NCBI GenBank assembly: GCA_029747015.1
Contig: JAKOGI010002994.1
Coordinates: 1-64,000, forward strand
Source: Carnegiea gigantea
Taxonomy: Eukaryota > Streptophyta > Magnoliopsida > Caryophyllales > Cactaceae
Length of the DNA stretch: 64,000 bases
Reading direction: 5' to 3'
This document shows positions 1 through 12,503 of this stretch, in pieces. The first letter of the stretch is position 1. Every line of letters starts with the position of its first letter. The notes under the pieces are model-generated. The model was not told where the DNA came from, searched no databases, and was given only the letters and a program-made list of their open reading frames with translations. A program made the translations under genes and the position numbers.

Positions 1-775
1 TATATATATATCTTCTATTATTAACTATTTACATATTATCTATATGCCAAAAAACCCTCACTAATCAATGTAATAAAATATCCAAAAACTTGTAGAAATT
101 CTTTTGGAGTTAGAAAGAGAGTTTTATAAATTTTATCTTATAATTTGGCTTTGCATTAACTTCATGCAATATACATGCATACAACATACATACATATATA
201 CATACATGCATACACACACGCACACGCACACAATGTGTGTGTTCTCATTTAACATTCGCGCTTTTCCCAAATTTTCTAACTTTTAATTTTTTATATCAGT
301 TTGACCTTTTTACAAGTTTTTTAAGGGAAAAAGAGTAAAAGCTTTATTAGTTGGAATACATGGGGTCTTTTATTGAACTATTTCAAGTGCCTCCTTCCAA
401 AAAAGCTTTAATAAAAAACTATGAGTTTCAAAGAATGAAAATAGATCACACCCCTTCCAATGATAAAATACTTTACGAATTCAATGTAATTGTATAATTC
501 TAATATTGATTCAAGCTAACAAAAACACAAGAAATATATGTAAAAGAATTTTTTTTAAATTTAGAAACTTGTGCAAAAACACGGACACAAACTAGTAGTA
601 CATAAAATCAATGCGAAATCGTTTCACACAAAATATGTATGTTATTTATCATATAGGACATTCATAAAAAAGAGCCTTTTCACTGACTTATACGACATAT
701 ATGTACCAAATTAGAGTCCAAAAGACATCACAAAGCATTATCCATTACTGCAACTTGCAACATGCTCTTTTCGTT
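1..775. repeat. D2 segment, copy 1 (non-coding duplicated DNA)
   Basis: No gene is seen. The stretch matches 32405-33110 in the same orientation and about 53070-52330 in reverse complement. Shared landmarks, in order, are a poly-TA edge, 'ttaactatttac', 'gcattaacttcatgcaata', a CA/CATA microsatellite at 176-236, and 'acatggggtctttt'. It is the truncated start of the duplicated D2 block. Seen directly by reading the three copies against each other. Confidence 0.8.
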
Positions 776-1224
776 AGTAAATAGGGGTTAGTAACGGTCT
801 ATTCTTTTCGTTAGTAAATCAATTTTTATCAATTGCTGCCGATTTCTACCAACTTCTTTACAACTTAAACCAATCTTTCCAAACTCTAACCAACTTCTAC
901 CAACTCTTATTAATCTCCTTCAAAAAACCTTACAAAGAAATCTCCTGTCCTTTACATTTCGTACTAAAATCTTCCAACTTCTACCAACTTGTAGCACCTT
1001 CTTCCAATCTTTTTCAATGTTAACCAACTCGTACAAATCATTCCAAAAAAAATACTAACTCCATCCAACTCTTACACGCTTCTATCAATCTTTACCAACT
1101 TTACCCATTGGCCAACAGTTATTTACCAACGAAAAGAATACGCCGTAAATTAATGAAATTGGTAAATATTGGTAGAAGTTGGCAAATATTTTTTTTTTTT
1201 GGGGAATGATTGGTAGGAGTTGGA
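776..1224. repeat. Foldback (long inverted repeat) element, copy 1, right arm lost
   Basis: The left arm is dense in 'ccaacttctaccaact'-type words. The centre has 'accaacgaaaagaatacg', and only the start of the complementary arm ('ggtagaagttgg') remains before the sequence switches at about 1224 to the carboxylesterase pseudogene. Full copies with both arms lie at 33110-33770 and 51578-52350. No transposase is visible, so the superfamily (MULE-like or foldback) is undetermined. Confidence 0.65.
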
Positions 1225-1225
1225 A

Positions 1226-1980
1226 TGACCTCCATGTGCATCAATGCTTCTTATGAATTCACCTATGCCTTCAAAGAGCTTTTCAGTTTGGGACTTGGTG
1301 TCTGGACCATTGTCCACAGCCAGCTTCTTGAGGTAAAAACTATGAGTCATGTTGTGACTAGCAAAGAGCTGAACATCTTTGCCTGCCTTTTTCAAGGCCT
1401 CATAGAACTCCATGTTTCTGTCAATGAACAAGTCCTTTTCAGCCACACAATAGAGGATTGGGGGTAGGTGGAGCCCACTTAGAAGCGGGGCGGCAGGCCC
1501 CATTGGACATGTTATTGGGTGGTCTTTGGTGCTCCCAATTGGAAATGCTAGGCTTAAGAATTTGTCCTCCATCTCTAAGGTTAAGAGGGGTGTTTGAGGC
1601 ATTTCTAACTCGGACCGGCTCTTTGTGGCCCGGCAAACACCCGGATGGATCAGGATTGAACCGGCTAAGTTTAACGGGCTTAGGTCTATTTTTCCTGCTC
1701 GTGATGCAACGTCATGGACTAGAAGACCACTTGAACTATCTCCTATTAGGAAGACCCGGTCAAAATCAGCCTTATTTAAGAGGCATGGGCTCATGGGCCT
1801 CCCCCCGGGCCAGGGAGGTAAGCCCGAAGAGGGCTGAAAACCCATCATCGATTGTGGCCGGAAGCCGGTTCTTAGGAGCGAGCCAGAGGTAGACCGAGAC
1901 AACAATTGCCCGAGCCAGCCGGGCCATCTTGATGTAAACCGCATAGTACATGAATCAATCGGCTTGGGATATGCAAAACC
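1226..1980 (-). pseudogene. Carboxylesterase pseudogene, 3' part
   Basis: This is a decayed paralogue of the intact carboxylesterase at 37086-38096 and covers roughly its last two thirds. On the minus strand it keeps KADFDRVFLIGDSS, the 'HPITCPMG' segment and the terminal 'MTHSFYL' with the catalytic His. It is broken in several ways. A one-base insertion near 1790 shifts the frame ahead of 'KADFD'. The nucleophile motif reads GDSSSG instead of GDSSGG. A one-base deletion near 1246 removes the normal stop, so the frame runs on into the neighbouring foldback repeat. The gene is split from its 5' part (6945-7218) by a copia retrotransposon flanked by AAACC. In the intact paralogue the two halves are contiguous, which fixes the insertion point. 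Confidence 0.9.
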
Positions 1981-2190
1981 TATTAGGAATATATTCTATA
2001 GATATTTTATTGTAAGTAGTTGTATTATATTTGGAAAATATGTTGTAGCTTTCCTTGTGTGTCAAGCTAGGGTTAATAGATGATAGTGATGTATATATTC
2101 ATCCTTCACGTTAATGAAAGACAAGAAGGAGCACATGGGATATTCATCCCCTCATATAACTATCTCTCTCTCTCTTCCTCAAATTGTTCA
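1981..2190 (+). repeat. 5' LTR of the 1981-6944 copia element
   Basis: It starts 'tattaggaatatatt' (the expected TG has become TA) and ends 'aaattgttca', immediately before the primer-binding-like site. It aligns end to end with 6738-6944; by eye fewer than about 20 positions differ, plus small indels in the CT run. Confidence 0.93.
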
Positions 2191-2222
2191 TAGTATCAGA
2201 GCAACCTTAAAGGAACGCAACC

Positions 2223-5200
2223 ATGACTAACGGAGGTTTAAAAGGATTCATCATGGAACCATTATCCCCATATTATATGCATCCCTTGGAGGGACCTGGC
2301 GTTCTTATCACGGCTGTTGTCTTCAACGATAAGAATAACGATCTCTGGGAGAAGGCTGTACGAATAGCCCTAAAAGCCAAGAATAAGCTTGGCTTTATCG
2401 AAGGCATGCTGACACGTCCTGCAGCGAAGGATGGAGATGACTCAGAAGTCCAAGCCTGGGAGATGGTGGATTTGATGGTATCATTCTGGATCCTAAACGT
2501 GATATATCCAAAGTTACGTACAAGCGTGCCTATGTGGATACTGCCAAGTTGATGTGGGAGACGTTAAAGAAACGGTATGCACTTGCTAATATTCCGAAAA
2601 CACATCAGTTGAAAACAAGCATAGCGAATTGTAAACAAGGAGGATTGAGTGTGGTTGAATTCTATTCAAAGATTAGTGACCTATAGGTTGAACTTGAGAA
2701 TCATGAGAAGGTGCCATATTGTACTTGCAAGGGGTGTACGTGCGAGGCGGCCAACAGGATAGTCCAGATGCATGAGCAAGAGCAGGTGCACCAATTTTTG
2801 ATGGGCTTAAATGACGACGCTTACTCATCGATACGAAGCTAGATCCTCACGCATGACCCGTCGCCTTCCTTAGATCGAATCTTCAACATGGTAATGCAGG
2901 AAGAGAATCATAAGAGTGTGATGCTTGGTAGAGAAGATAGAAGTGAGACTGCTGCTGCTTATGCTGCCATAACCGATCGAACACAGTGCACCGTAATTAA
3001 GAAAGTTGGATTTAAACACTGTGGGCGGTTCGGGCATGATAAAAGCAATTGTTACGAACTAATTAGGTATCCACCCGGGTGGGGTACCCGCGGCAGGGGC
3101 AGAGGATGAGCACGCAGCATGCAAGGAGGAAGAGAAGGCAACAACAGAGGGAGTGGGACTGGACAAGAAGCTGCATATGCAGCTGCTAACAGGAGTATGG
3201 AGCAAGCTGTCGTGGCTAACATAAGCGAAGGAACTATACTGCGTTCGATATCAGGTCCGACTGCGGAACAAATGTAAAGGCTTTTAAGCCTCATTGAACC
3301 CACAAAACCAGGTTATGAGAAATTATCAAGTAAACCCACTTAGATTTTTGACACGAGAGCATCCTATCACATGACAGGAAATTTGGGTTTCCTTAGTAAA
3401 GTGGAGGCTATAGAACCGGTTCCAGTTGAGTTGCCTGATGGTGTTTTTCTCATAGCCAAGTTGCAAGGAACCATGATGCTGGGCTCAAAATTACAATTGA
3501 GCAGAGTTCTTTATATTCCTAATTTCCATTGTAACTTAGTTTCAATTGCTCAGCTATGTAGAGAATTAAGATGCATAGTGATATTTACCGACGAACTTTG
3601 TGTAGTACATGACCGCATCTCGAGGAACCTGATTGGAGTGGGTGAATTGAGAGGAGGGGTCTACTACTTCAACGAAACAGCAACAGTGAAGATACAGGCT
3701 AATGTAGTGGGCTCTCATAATTTGTGGCATAGTCATCCTGGACATCTGTTGAATCCAATTCTTTCTTTGCTCCCTAAAAAATTAGGTGTTAGTGGTTGTT
3801 TTGGAAATAATAAAGCCGAACCTTGTGATGTATGTTTTCGTGCAAAGCAAACTCGGAATCAGTTTGATATTAGTGAAAGTAAAGTAGATGATATTTTTGA
3901 GATCATACATTGTGACATATGGGGTTCTTATAGAGTTCCCTCTTTTTGCAGTGCACATTATTTTTTAACTATTGTGGATGATGCCAGTAGGGTAGTTTGG
4001 ATTTATCTGATTAGGGAAAAGGGGGAAGTGGCTAGCATCTTGCAAAACTTCATTAACATGGCAAAAAATTAATTTGAGAAAAATGTGAAAATAGTTTGGA
4101 GCAATAATGGATTTGAGTTCAAATCGGGACCAATGCTTCAGTTTTATTCAGAAAAAGGGGATTATACACCAAACTAGTTGTGTTGACACCCCCCAACAGA
4201 ATGATAAAGTGGAACGGAAGCACAGATATATTTTGAATGTGGCTAGGGCACTCCGATTTCAGGCTCACCTTCCATTAGAGTTTTGGAGCGAGTGTGCTCT
4301 AACTGCGGCCCATCTCATCAATCGAACTCCAAGTAAAATTTTCAAAGGATGAACACCGTATGAGGTCCTATTTGGAGAAAAGCCCAGTTATGATAATTTA
4401 AAGGTCTTTGGGAGTCTATATTTTGCACATCTAAGGTCTACACCTAAGAATAAGTTTGCTTCACGAAGTCGAAAATGTATCTTTGTCGGGTATCCTTACG
4501 GAAAGAAAGGTTGGAAAGTTTATGATTTGGAGGCTCATGAAATATTCGTGAGTAGAGATGTAATCTTCCATGAGCATATTTTTCCCTTTGCCTCGATTGG
4601 TGATTCAGCAACCACTCAAGCACTGGATGAAGGTTATGCCACGGGTAGAAATCTAGTCCTTGACACTTTGGGTCCATATGAAGAATCACAAGATAACATT
4701 GCTGGAATGATGCAGCCCAACGGAGAATCGTCCCCTGGGCCCATTTCGACGACTAGGACAATCCAAGATCACGCCACAGCTGTGCCAGATTTGACTACGG
4801 TCGGCGACACTTTAGGCCAAGCCGGGCCAAGTGGTGTTGATGAAGTTACGGGCAAAGAAATAAGGGGCAGATCTCATGGGTCGCAGCATCTGGGTTCAAG
4901 AAGCGCAGCTGTAGCAGATGCGAATTCGGCCCAGAACAATAGGGGGAGCCTTGAAGATGGTAGTCAAGCCTCGGTTGAGCACCTGGGCCCCAATCACGGA
5001 CTACCCAGAAAGTTGGAATGAGAACGTCGCACTCCTTCCCACTTAGAAGACTATGTATGCTATGGAGCTCGATCCTTTGACCCCTCTCTCCAAGGTACCC
5101 CACTACAAAAAGGTTCCTTAGGTACACCGTATCCCTTAGTTAATTATATCACTTGCGAAAAATTCTCTAATAATCACAAAGCCTTTTTAGCTATGATTAC

Positions 5201-6729
5201 AAATATAGTTGAGCCCAGGTATTATCATGAAGCCGCTAAGGATTCACGATGGAGAAAAGCTATGGAAGATAAAATTCAGGCTCTGGAGGACAATCAAACT
5301 TGGACCATTGAGGATCTCCCGCCTGGAAATAAACCTATTAACTACAAGTGGGTTTATAAGGTGAAGTATAATTCAGAAGGGTCTATTGAGAGGTTCAAGG
5401 CTTGCCCTGTTATTCGTGGAGAACACCAACTGGAGGGATTTGACTTCAATGAAACCTTTACACCAGTAGCCAAAATGACCAGTGTGCGCACTTTTCTATC
5501 AGTTGCTGTTGCAAAAGGATGGGAGCTACATCAGATGGATGTCAACAATGCATTCTTACATGGGGATCTTGATGAAGAAGTTTATATACGACTTCCACCT
5601 GGTTTTACTACTGCCTCTCCTAACAAGGTCTGTCAACTCCGAAAATCCTTGTATGGATTGCGTCAAGCTCCCCGCCAGTGGTTTGCCAAGTTGTCATCCA
5701 AGCTAGGTGAGTATGGATTTATCAGATCCTATGCAGATTATTCCCTCTTTACCTATCAGAAAGGGAAGATATTTCTCACATTATTGGTATATGTGGATGA
5801 CATTATTCTTGCTGGCAATGATTCTCAAGCATGCAAGGAGTTCAAGGGGTATCTTAATTCATGTTCTCGTATTAAGGATCTTGGTCTACTTAAGTATTTT
5901 TTGGGAATTGAGGTAACGAGATGACCACTTGGCCTTTTCTTGTGTCAGCGAAAGTATGCCCTTGAAATTGTGGACGAATGTGGCCTGTTGGGAAGCAAAC
6001 CGGTGGACTTTCCTATTGAAGAAAATCACAAGTTAGCATTGGCCACGGCAGGTTTGTTGATGATCCCGATCGATATCGACGTCTAATTGGATGCCTTATT
6101 TATCTTATCATCACTCGGCCAGAACTGTGCTATGCAGTACACATCTTATCCCAGTTTATGCAGACTCTGCATGAGGAATACATGGATGCAGCCCGACGAG
6201 TTCTGCGTTATCTGAAAGCCACACCTGGTCATGGGTTCCTGTTGTGTTCTGATAGTACCCTTCAGGTTCATGCTTATTGTGATGCTGAGTGGGGGCATGT
6301 CACTCCCTCACCGGCTATCTGGTGACAATTGGTGGCTCTTCAGCTGCTTGGCGAACAAAGAAACAAACAACTGTTTCTCGTTCTTCGGCTGAGGCTGAAT
6401 ATCGATCCATGGCAGCCACTACAAGTGAGCTTATTTGGTTGAAGACATTTTTGGGTTCACTCGGGGTGTTTCTGTGTACACCCATGTGTCTCTATTGTGA
6501 TAGTCAGGTAGCAATCCATATAGCTAAAAACCCCGTTTTTCACGAGCGGACAAGCACATAGAGATTGATTGTCATTTTGTCTGTGAAAAGCTAGAATCAG
6601 GAGATCTGGCAGTTACTTATCTCACATCCCAGAAGCAACCTGCTGACATTTTTACTAAGGCGCTCGAGAAGAAGCAATTTGTGTTTCTCAGGGCAAGTTG
6701 GGTATGATTGATCCTCATGCTCCACCTTG
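2223..6729 (+). pseudogene. gag-pol of copia element (disabled)
   Basis: Gag starts at the ATG at 2223 and stops early near 2550, then continues in other frames. The zinc knuckle near 3010-3055 has lost its first Cys (FKHCGRFGHDKSNC). The protease active site near 3348 reads DTRAS instead of the usual DSGA/S. Integrase keeps an HHCC-like finger (LWHSHPGH...CDVC, 3720-3840) and the first catalytic Asp (HCDIWG), but the second region reads WSNNGFEF instead of a DNG-type motif, with stops at about 4070 and 4350. Reverse transcriptase is the best preserved part, an open frame at 5193-5924 with the YVDD box. RNase H (6289-6561 and beyond) ends near the purine tract. The element cannot make a functional polyprotein. 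Confidence 0.9.
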
Positions 6730-6737
6730 AGGGGGAG

Positions 6738-6944
6738 TATTAGGAATATATTTTATAGATATTTTATTCTAAGTAGTTGTCTTGCATTGGAAACAATGTT
6801 GTAGCTTTCCTTGTGTGTCAAGCTAGGGTTAACAGATGATAGTGATGTATATATTCATGCTTCACGTTAATGAGAGGCAAGAAGGAGCACAGGGGATATT
6901 CATCCCCTCATATAACTCTCTCTCTCTTCTCCGCAAATTGTTCA
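6738..6944 (+). repeat. 3' LTR of the 1981-6944 copia element
   Basis: It begins 'tattaggaatatattttat' directly after the purine tract and ends 'gcaaattgttca', followed by the AAACC duplication and the resumed carboxylesterase sequence. Confidence 0.93.
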
Positions 6945-7218
6945 AAACCCACCACCCGGGAAGTGGAGAATTATAGGCAGCTTCTCATTCGGATAAGACC
7001 CAATCCTGATATCCGGTATGTAGACCCAGACCCGAGAACCTAACCCGAACTCTGCATCCCGGGTCGCAACCCCGTGATGAATTCTTCATGGCTGGAGCCG
7101 GGTCGATCATGAACATGGCCTCGGGCGGGCTGACTCAGGACCGGTCCACTGAACCATCATCGTAGACCCTGAGCCAGCCAGAGACCTCGTCAACAACTCT
7201 TCTTTGCTGGACCACCAT
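6945..7218 (-). pseudogene. Carboxylesterase pseudogene, 5' part
   Basis: This is the first ~90 codons of the same pseudogene. The start ATG is the complement of 7216-7218, matching the intact gene's start at 38096. It keeps the HFPGGGF segment, including the unusual Pro where most family members have His, so that substitution predates the duplication. Two one-base deletions (near 7070 and 7088) relative to the intact copy break the frame independently of the copia insertion. Confidence 0.88.
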
Positions 7219-7620
7219 GGCGATAATATTAATAAGCTCAGTGCTTTAATTTAATTGGTTGATTCTTAAGGGAGTGTTTGGTGTTCTGAAAATGACTGAG
7301 CGTAATGCCATTGAGTATTTATAATACTTTACTTTAATAAATTGAGACGGAAGTGACTGATAGGATGTGGGGAAATATGTTTGATTCACACTTGTGGCTC
7401 TAAGAGGGAGGGGGTGGCTACTCCACTGAAAATTAGAGGTTTTACCCTAAGTTCAGTTTTAAATCTGAACTTGAGTTGTACTAGTCAAGTCAATGACTGC
7501 TTCTAAAAAATTGTATTCTCTTTCCTTTTGTTTGCATAACGAATTTAAAAAATCTATATAAAACTATGTCTTATTTTTATTTTTATAAAATTAGATGAGT
7601 ACATATCAATTTTCTACATA
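7219..7620 (-). promoter_or_regulatory. Duplicated carboxylesterase upstream region (promoter of a dead copy)
   Basis: It aligns with 38097-38620 upstream of the intact gene, sharing 'gtgtttggtgttctgaaaat', a TATA-like 'gtatttata' around 7315-7323 (minus-strand TATAAATAC) and 'gtggctac' blocks. The intact copy has extra sequence in the middle. It shows that the duplication carried the promoter as well as the coding sequence. Confidence 0.7.
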
Positions 7621-7835
7621 TCTTTCTAAAAATTTTGGTGAAGAAGTTACATGTGGAATTGTTCTACACGAAGTTTCAACCAATAAGCACCAACGAGTAC
7701 TATGTTGTGTATATAAACTTGTCTCTACATAATTGATATTATTTTATAAAGCATTCCAAACAATCGTGCTATTCTTTTTCTTGGTAAAACAGTAGCTGTT
7801 TTGAGTTTATGATAATGTCCTTAATATATTCTTAA
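7621..7835. other. Unannotated spacer
   Basis: A+T-rich spacer between the duplicated promoter and the A+T array. No ORF, repeat or structural signal was recognised. Confidence 0.5.
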
Positions 7836-10410
7836 TATCAATAACAGTTATTAATATTAATGATTATTTTTATCAATTATTATTAATACTATTAACAAGT
7901 ATAATGATTCTTAATATTCTTAATTATTATTTTTATTAATATTTATTATAATAACTAGTAATTTTTAATTGGTGATATTAATATTAATTATTATTATTAT
8001 TTCTAGAAATAATAATATTTACTATTATAAGTAGTAATTATTATCATAATTATTACTAATTTTCGGTCAAAATTATAATTATTATAACAAAAATAATTAT
8101 TAATTATTATCGATTATTGATATTAATATTAATATTAATATTAATATTAATATTAATAAATATTACTAATATTAATAACTATTATGATAGCAACAATTAA
8201 TATTAATAAGAATTATTTTATTGTTATTTTTATTACTAATTAATAATTACCATTCTCATAAAAATTATTAATAATTATTATTAACTAATAATAATATTAA
8301 TAATATTTTTTCTTAATATTAACATTAATAATTATTGTTGTTATTAGCAGCACTAAAAATTAATATAATAATTATTATAATAATAAGTATTATTTATTAT
8401 TACTGATTTTTGTTATTAATAATAATATTAATTATTAACATTAACATCAATAATTATTATGATAACAACTATTCATATTGTTGTCTATATTATTATCAAT
8501 TATTACTAATATAAATAACTTTTTATTATTTGCTATATTTTTATGATTAATTTATAATTGCTATTAATTCTAATATCAATAACTGTTATTAATATTAATG
8601 ATTATTTTCATTATATATTATTATTAATACTATTTACAAGTATTATGATTCTTAATATTCTTAATTATTATTTTATTAATATTTATTATTAATAACTAGT
8701 AATTTTTAATTATTAATATTAATAATATTATTATTATTATTTGTAGTAATCATAATTATTATTACTACAAATAGTAATTATTATTATAATTATTACTAAT
8801 TTAAACTAAAAATTATAATTATAATAATAATTAATTATTACCGATTATTGATATTAATATTAACATTAATAAATATTACTAATAGTAATAATTATTATGA
8901 TAGCAACTATTAATATTAATAAGAATTATTTTTTATTATTTTTTTATTAATTAATAATTACCATTATTATAAAAACTATTCATAATATTATTAAGAATTA
9001 TTATTAACTAATAGTAATATTAATAATAATTGTTGTTAAGATTAACATTAATAATTGTTGTTGTTATTAGAAGCAATAACAATTAATATAATAATTATTA
9101 TAATAATAATAATTATTCATTTTTATTAATTTTTGTTATTAATATTAATATTAGTTATTAATATTAATATCAATAATTATTATGATAGAAACTATTAATA
9201 TTGTTGTAATTATTATTTTTAATTATTACTAATATTAATAATTTTTTATTATTTGCCATATTTTTATTATTAATTTATAATTACCATCATTATGAAAATT
9301 ATTAATAATTATTATTAATAATAATCATTGACTAATAATAATGTTAATAATATTTTTTATTAATATTAGTGTTAATAATTATTTGTGTTATTTGCAGAAA
9401 TAATAATAAGTATTACTAATATTAATATCAATTATTATTGTAACCATCACTAGTATTATCTCTATTAATATTACTTTTAATTTAATATTGAAATGTTATT
9501 ATAATTATTATCATTGTTCGTGATTGGTGTAATTACTTTTGATTATTAAATTTATATTAATCAATAAGTATTATTATATTAATAATTATTGTTAATTATT
9601 AATTATTTTTATTTTTATTTATTATCAACTAATAATAACTTTAATATAAATTATTTTCAAGATTAAAACTAATAATAAAAATTAGTAATTAATTAATTTG
9701 AATAATAGTTGCTAAGATTAATAATTATCAATATCAATTACTATTAATAATAATATTTATAAATATATTCATTATTATTCTTAATATTTTCAATTATTAT
9801 TTTGAGTATTGATAATTATTATTAATTTTACTAACTATTTATTTTTATCATTTTTATAATTCAATGATATAAATAATTAAAGCAATTATTAATAGTAACA
9901 TTAAAGATTATTATTAATATTAACAATTATTATGATAATTATTTTTAATAATATTATTAATTATTATTGTAAATATTACTAATATTCATTAATAATAATA
10001 ACTATTATGATAATTATAATTATAATAACAATAATTATGATTACTATTAATATTAATTTTAATATTGATGATTATTATTATTAATATTAACAATTATTAT
10101 GACTACTATTATTAACTTTAATTATTATTGTAATTATTGTTATTATTAATAATAGTTACTATTAATCAATATTATTATTTTATTAGTAATTTATAATTTT
10201 TATTATTATAATAATTACTACGAATTAATGATAAAATTAATAGTAATTATTCTTAATATTTCAAAAAATAATTATTATTAGCTATTAATATTAATTAATT
10301 TTTAAATAATAATTATTAATATGAATTATTATTAATATTAATAATTATTGATAATAATGTAAATAAGAATTTTTATTATTCTTCTTAATATTAGTAATTA
10401 TTATTTTTAT
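7836..10410. repeat. Very A+T-rich array with higher-order tandem structure (left part)
   Basis: About 2.6 kb is made almost only of A and T in ATT/AAT/TTA words with scarcely any G or C. It is not a simple microsatellite. A complex block beginning 'caataacagttattaat' near 7838 recurs near 8572 as 'caataactgttattaat', followed in both by 'acaagtat(a/t)atgattctta' and 'aataactagtaatttttaat', so the repeat unit is about 730 bp. Another internal block ('ttattagcagcac' type) recurs near 8345, 9065 and, weaker, 9390. There is no coding potential. The array was split by the hAT-like element at 10411 and resumes at 12504. Confidence 0.8.
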
Positions 10411-12495
10411 TAAACCTGTCAGTTCGGACGGGCGAGTTAAATACGGATCGGTTGTCTTCAGATTTGGGTAAAATACGGGTTGGGTGTAGTTCAGGTTCAG
10501 GTAAAATACGGGCGGGTGTATTTCGGTTTTAAGGGTTTCGAAAATCTTGGCATTCTAATTGTAATTTCCTAAAACAACATAAAAAATATTCAAACTTTTC
10601 AATATGATACATGAACGCCATGTACCGGTCAAGAATAAGTCACATTTGAGTGGGCAAGTTGGTTTGTATATTAAAATATTAATAATAGGTCGGGTCATTC
10701 ATGGGCCAGCCATCTAAAGCATGATAACGGATTAGAGCAGTTTGGCCTGTTAATAACCGATTTAATGATTCAATATTTTGTTAATTAACTTATCATTACC
10801 TAATCATATATGATTTATTAATTAGCCGACTCTATTACGAACACAAGTTAGTCCATTGCCCACCACTTACATAAAGTTGAGACCAATTAGAAGGAAACCA
10901 GATGAAAGAATGTTATGGGAGGCGTAAGATATTACAATTATTTATTAATTATAACAGTAAAATTTTATATTATTATGAAGTAATTTATCTATATAACTAT
11001 ACTTAAAATTGAGTGATCACTCCTTGACTAGCCACTTGGTGATCATTCATTAGATGTGAATATTGTTTTCTTTTATCTTTTCTAAATTGTTGATTTAGAT
11101 ATTAATTGAGATGTATTGGCATGAGTAATTAGATCATATTAATGTAGGCATTCAATTTATAGGTTTCACTTTGTATTGGCAAATCTACTATGTTTTCAAT
11201 TTTGTTTTCATCTTTTCTATTTTTTTAAAAATTAAGTGTCAGTATCTTCTCAAAACCTATGTAAATTTTATATTCATAATTTTAATATAACAAGCATATG
11301 AGTAGATCAATAATACTAGACAAATCATTTTGAAAAACTACGATTTAAATTAAAATTATTTTATTATAGTTTCATTAATATATAGTTTACCAATATTTTA
11401 GCTCCCAACTTCATAGTTTTAGTTGTCGTCATAATATTAATTAAGCATATATATATGACATGTCTTTCAACTCTCCAATTTTCCTAAATGCTTTGATACT
11501 TTTCATAATTCCATAGGGAAGTATATTTAATTAATGATATTTTAATTTTCTTTGAATCAAACTTTTGTAATTAATGAATATTTGAAACTGGGGCTTCTTC
11601 ATTTAACTTATTATGTATGGATTAATTTCATTATGTTAACCTTAATTACTCGTAACAACTTTTTGCCCTTTTAAGAGGTGGTATAATTATGGTCAAGGAG
11701 TGATAGAGGAAGGCAATGATGGAATCTAGAAGTTGTATTTCACAATTTGTGGACAAAAGAGTATTAGTGGCTATATTAACTTTATACACTTCAATTGTTG
11801 ACTTAAAATTATATTGGGCTTTTAGATTATTATTTACCAAAATAGTTAATTTATTTTGGTGGATGACAAGAAGGGTTTTACCAGACAATATATTTATTGT
11901 ATATATATTGACATATTAGATAGAAATTTGTTAAAGTAGAAAATTATACCAATTCATGCGAAGCATGGATTTAGGACTAGTATTATCTAAAATGCGATGA
12001 GATGTATTCATTTTACTAATAAAATAATGGTATGACGTTATAAGTTGTATATGACGTTGTAAGTTGTATATGACATTTTTAATACTTTCTAAATTGATTT
12101 TCTTAAGACTGGATATTTCATACCTATTTTTTAAATTGTTCCAGTTATAAGTTTTATATGATGTTATTTTATGGGAATGAATTTGGAAAAAAGTGAGTAC
12201 CATCGCCTAATTTGCGAAAGGATGCGATAATTATGCAACATCTTTCTAAACGATTCATTATAATGAAAAACTATTATTGTTAAAGGGGCAAAACGAAAGA
12301 ACAATAAAAAATAAGGATACAATATTCGGGTTGAGTGGGTGGGTTTGGGTTCGGGTCGGGTTTGATCCAAAACTTTGCGAGTTTTTTGGGTTCGGTTTAT
12401 TTTGGGTTTGGATCAAGAGAATCATGTTAAAAATCCAAAACTTTCGGGCGGGTTCGGGTCGGGTTTTCAGGTCTGGTCAGTTTTTACCAGGTCTA
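10411..12495. mobile_element. hAT-like non-autonomous element, 2,085 bp, inside the A+T array
   Basis: The flanks carry an identical 8 bp target duplication, ATTTTTAT, at 10403-10410 and 12496-12503. Termini are 'taaacctg' and 'caggtcta', an 8 bp inverted repeat with one transition, close to the TAGACCTG end of the element at 31161. Both subterminal regions (10420-10560 and 12320-12490) contain degenerate CGGGT/GGGTT arrays. The rest is unremarkable non-coding DNA with no transposase. An 8 bp duplication points to the hAT superfamily. Because the surroundings are A+T-rich the duplication alone would be weak; terminus and subterminal agreement make the case. Confidence 0.75.
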
Positions 12496-12503
12496 ATTTT
12501 TAT

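Larger units (their letters stand above)
1981..6944 (+). mobile_element. Ty1-copia LTR retrotransposon inserted in the carboxylesterase pseudogene
   Basis: The element is 4,964 bp and complete in outline, with LTRs of 210 and 207 bp. A primer-binding site follows the left LTR ('tagtatcagagc', one mismatch to the usual tRNA-Met type), and a purine tract ('ttgagggggag') precedes the right LTR. The 5 bp target duplication AAACC lies at 1976-1980 and 6945-6949, and the uninterrupted target is preserved at about 37825 in the intact paralogue. Domain order is gag, protease, integrase, reverse transcriptase, RNase H, which is the copia order. Stops and frameshifts throughout make it non-autonomous. 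Short LTRs and gag type suggest an Ale/Retrofit-like lineage, but that assignment is inference. Confidence 0.95.

Noticed and set aside
104..286. Small ORF spanning the CA microsatellite in D2
   Set aside because: It is not conserved in the other two D2 copies and consists partly of microsatellite.
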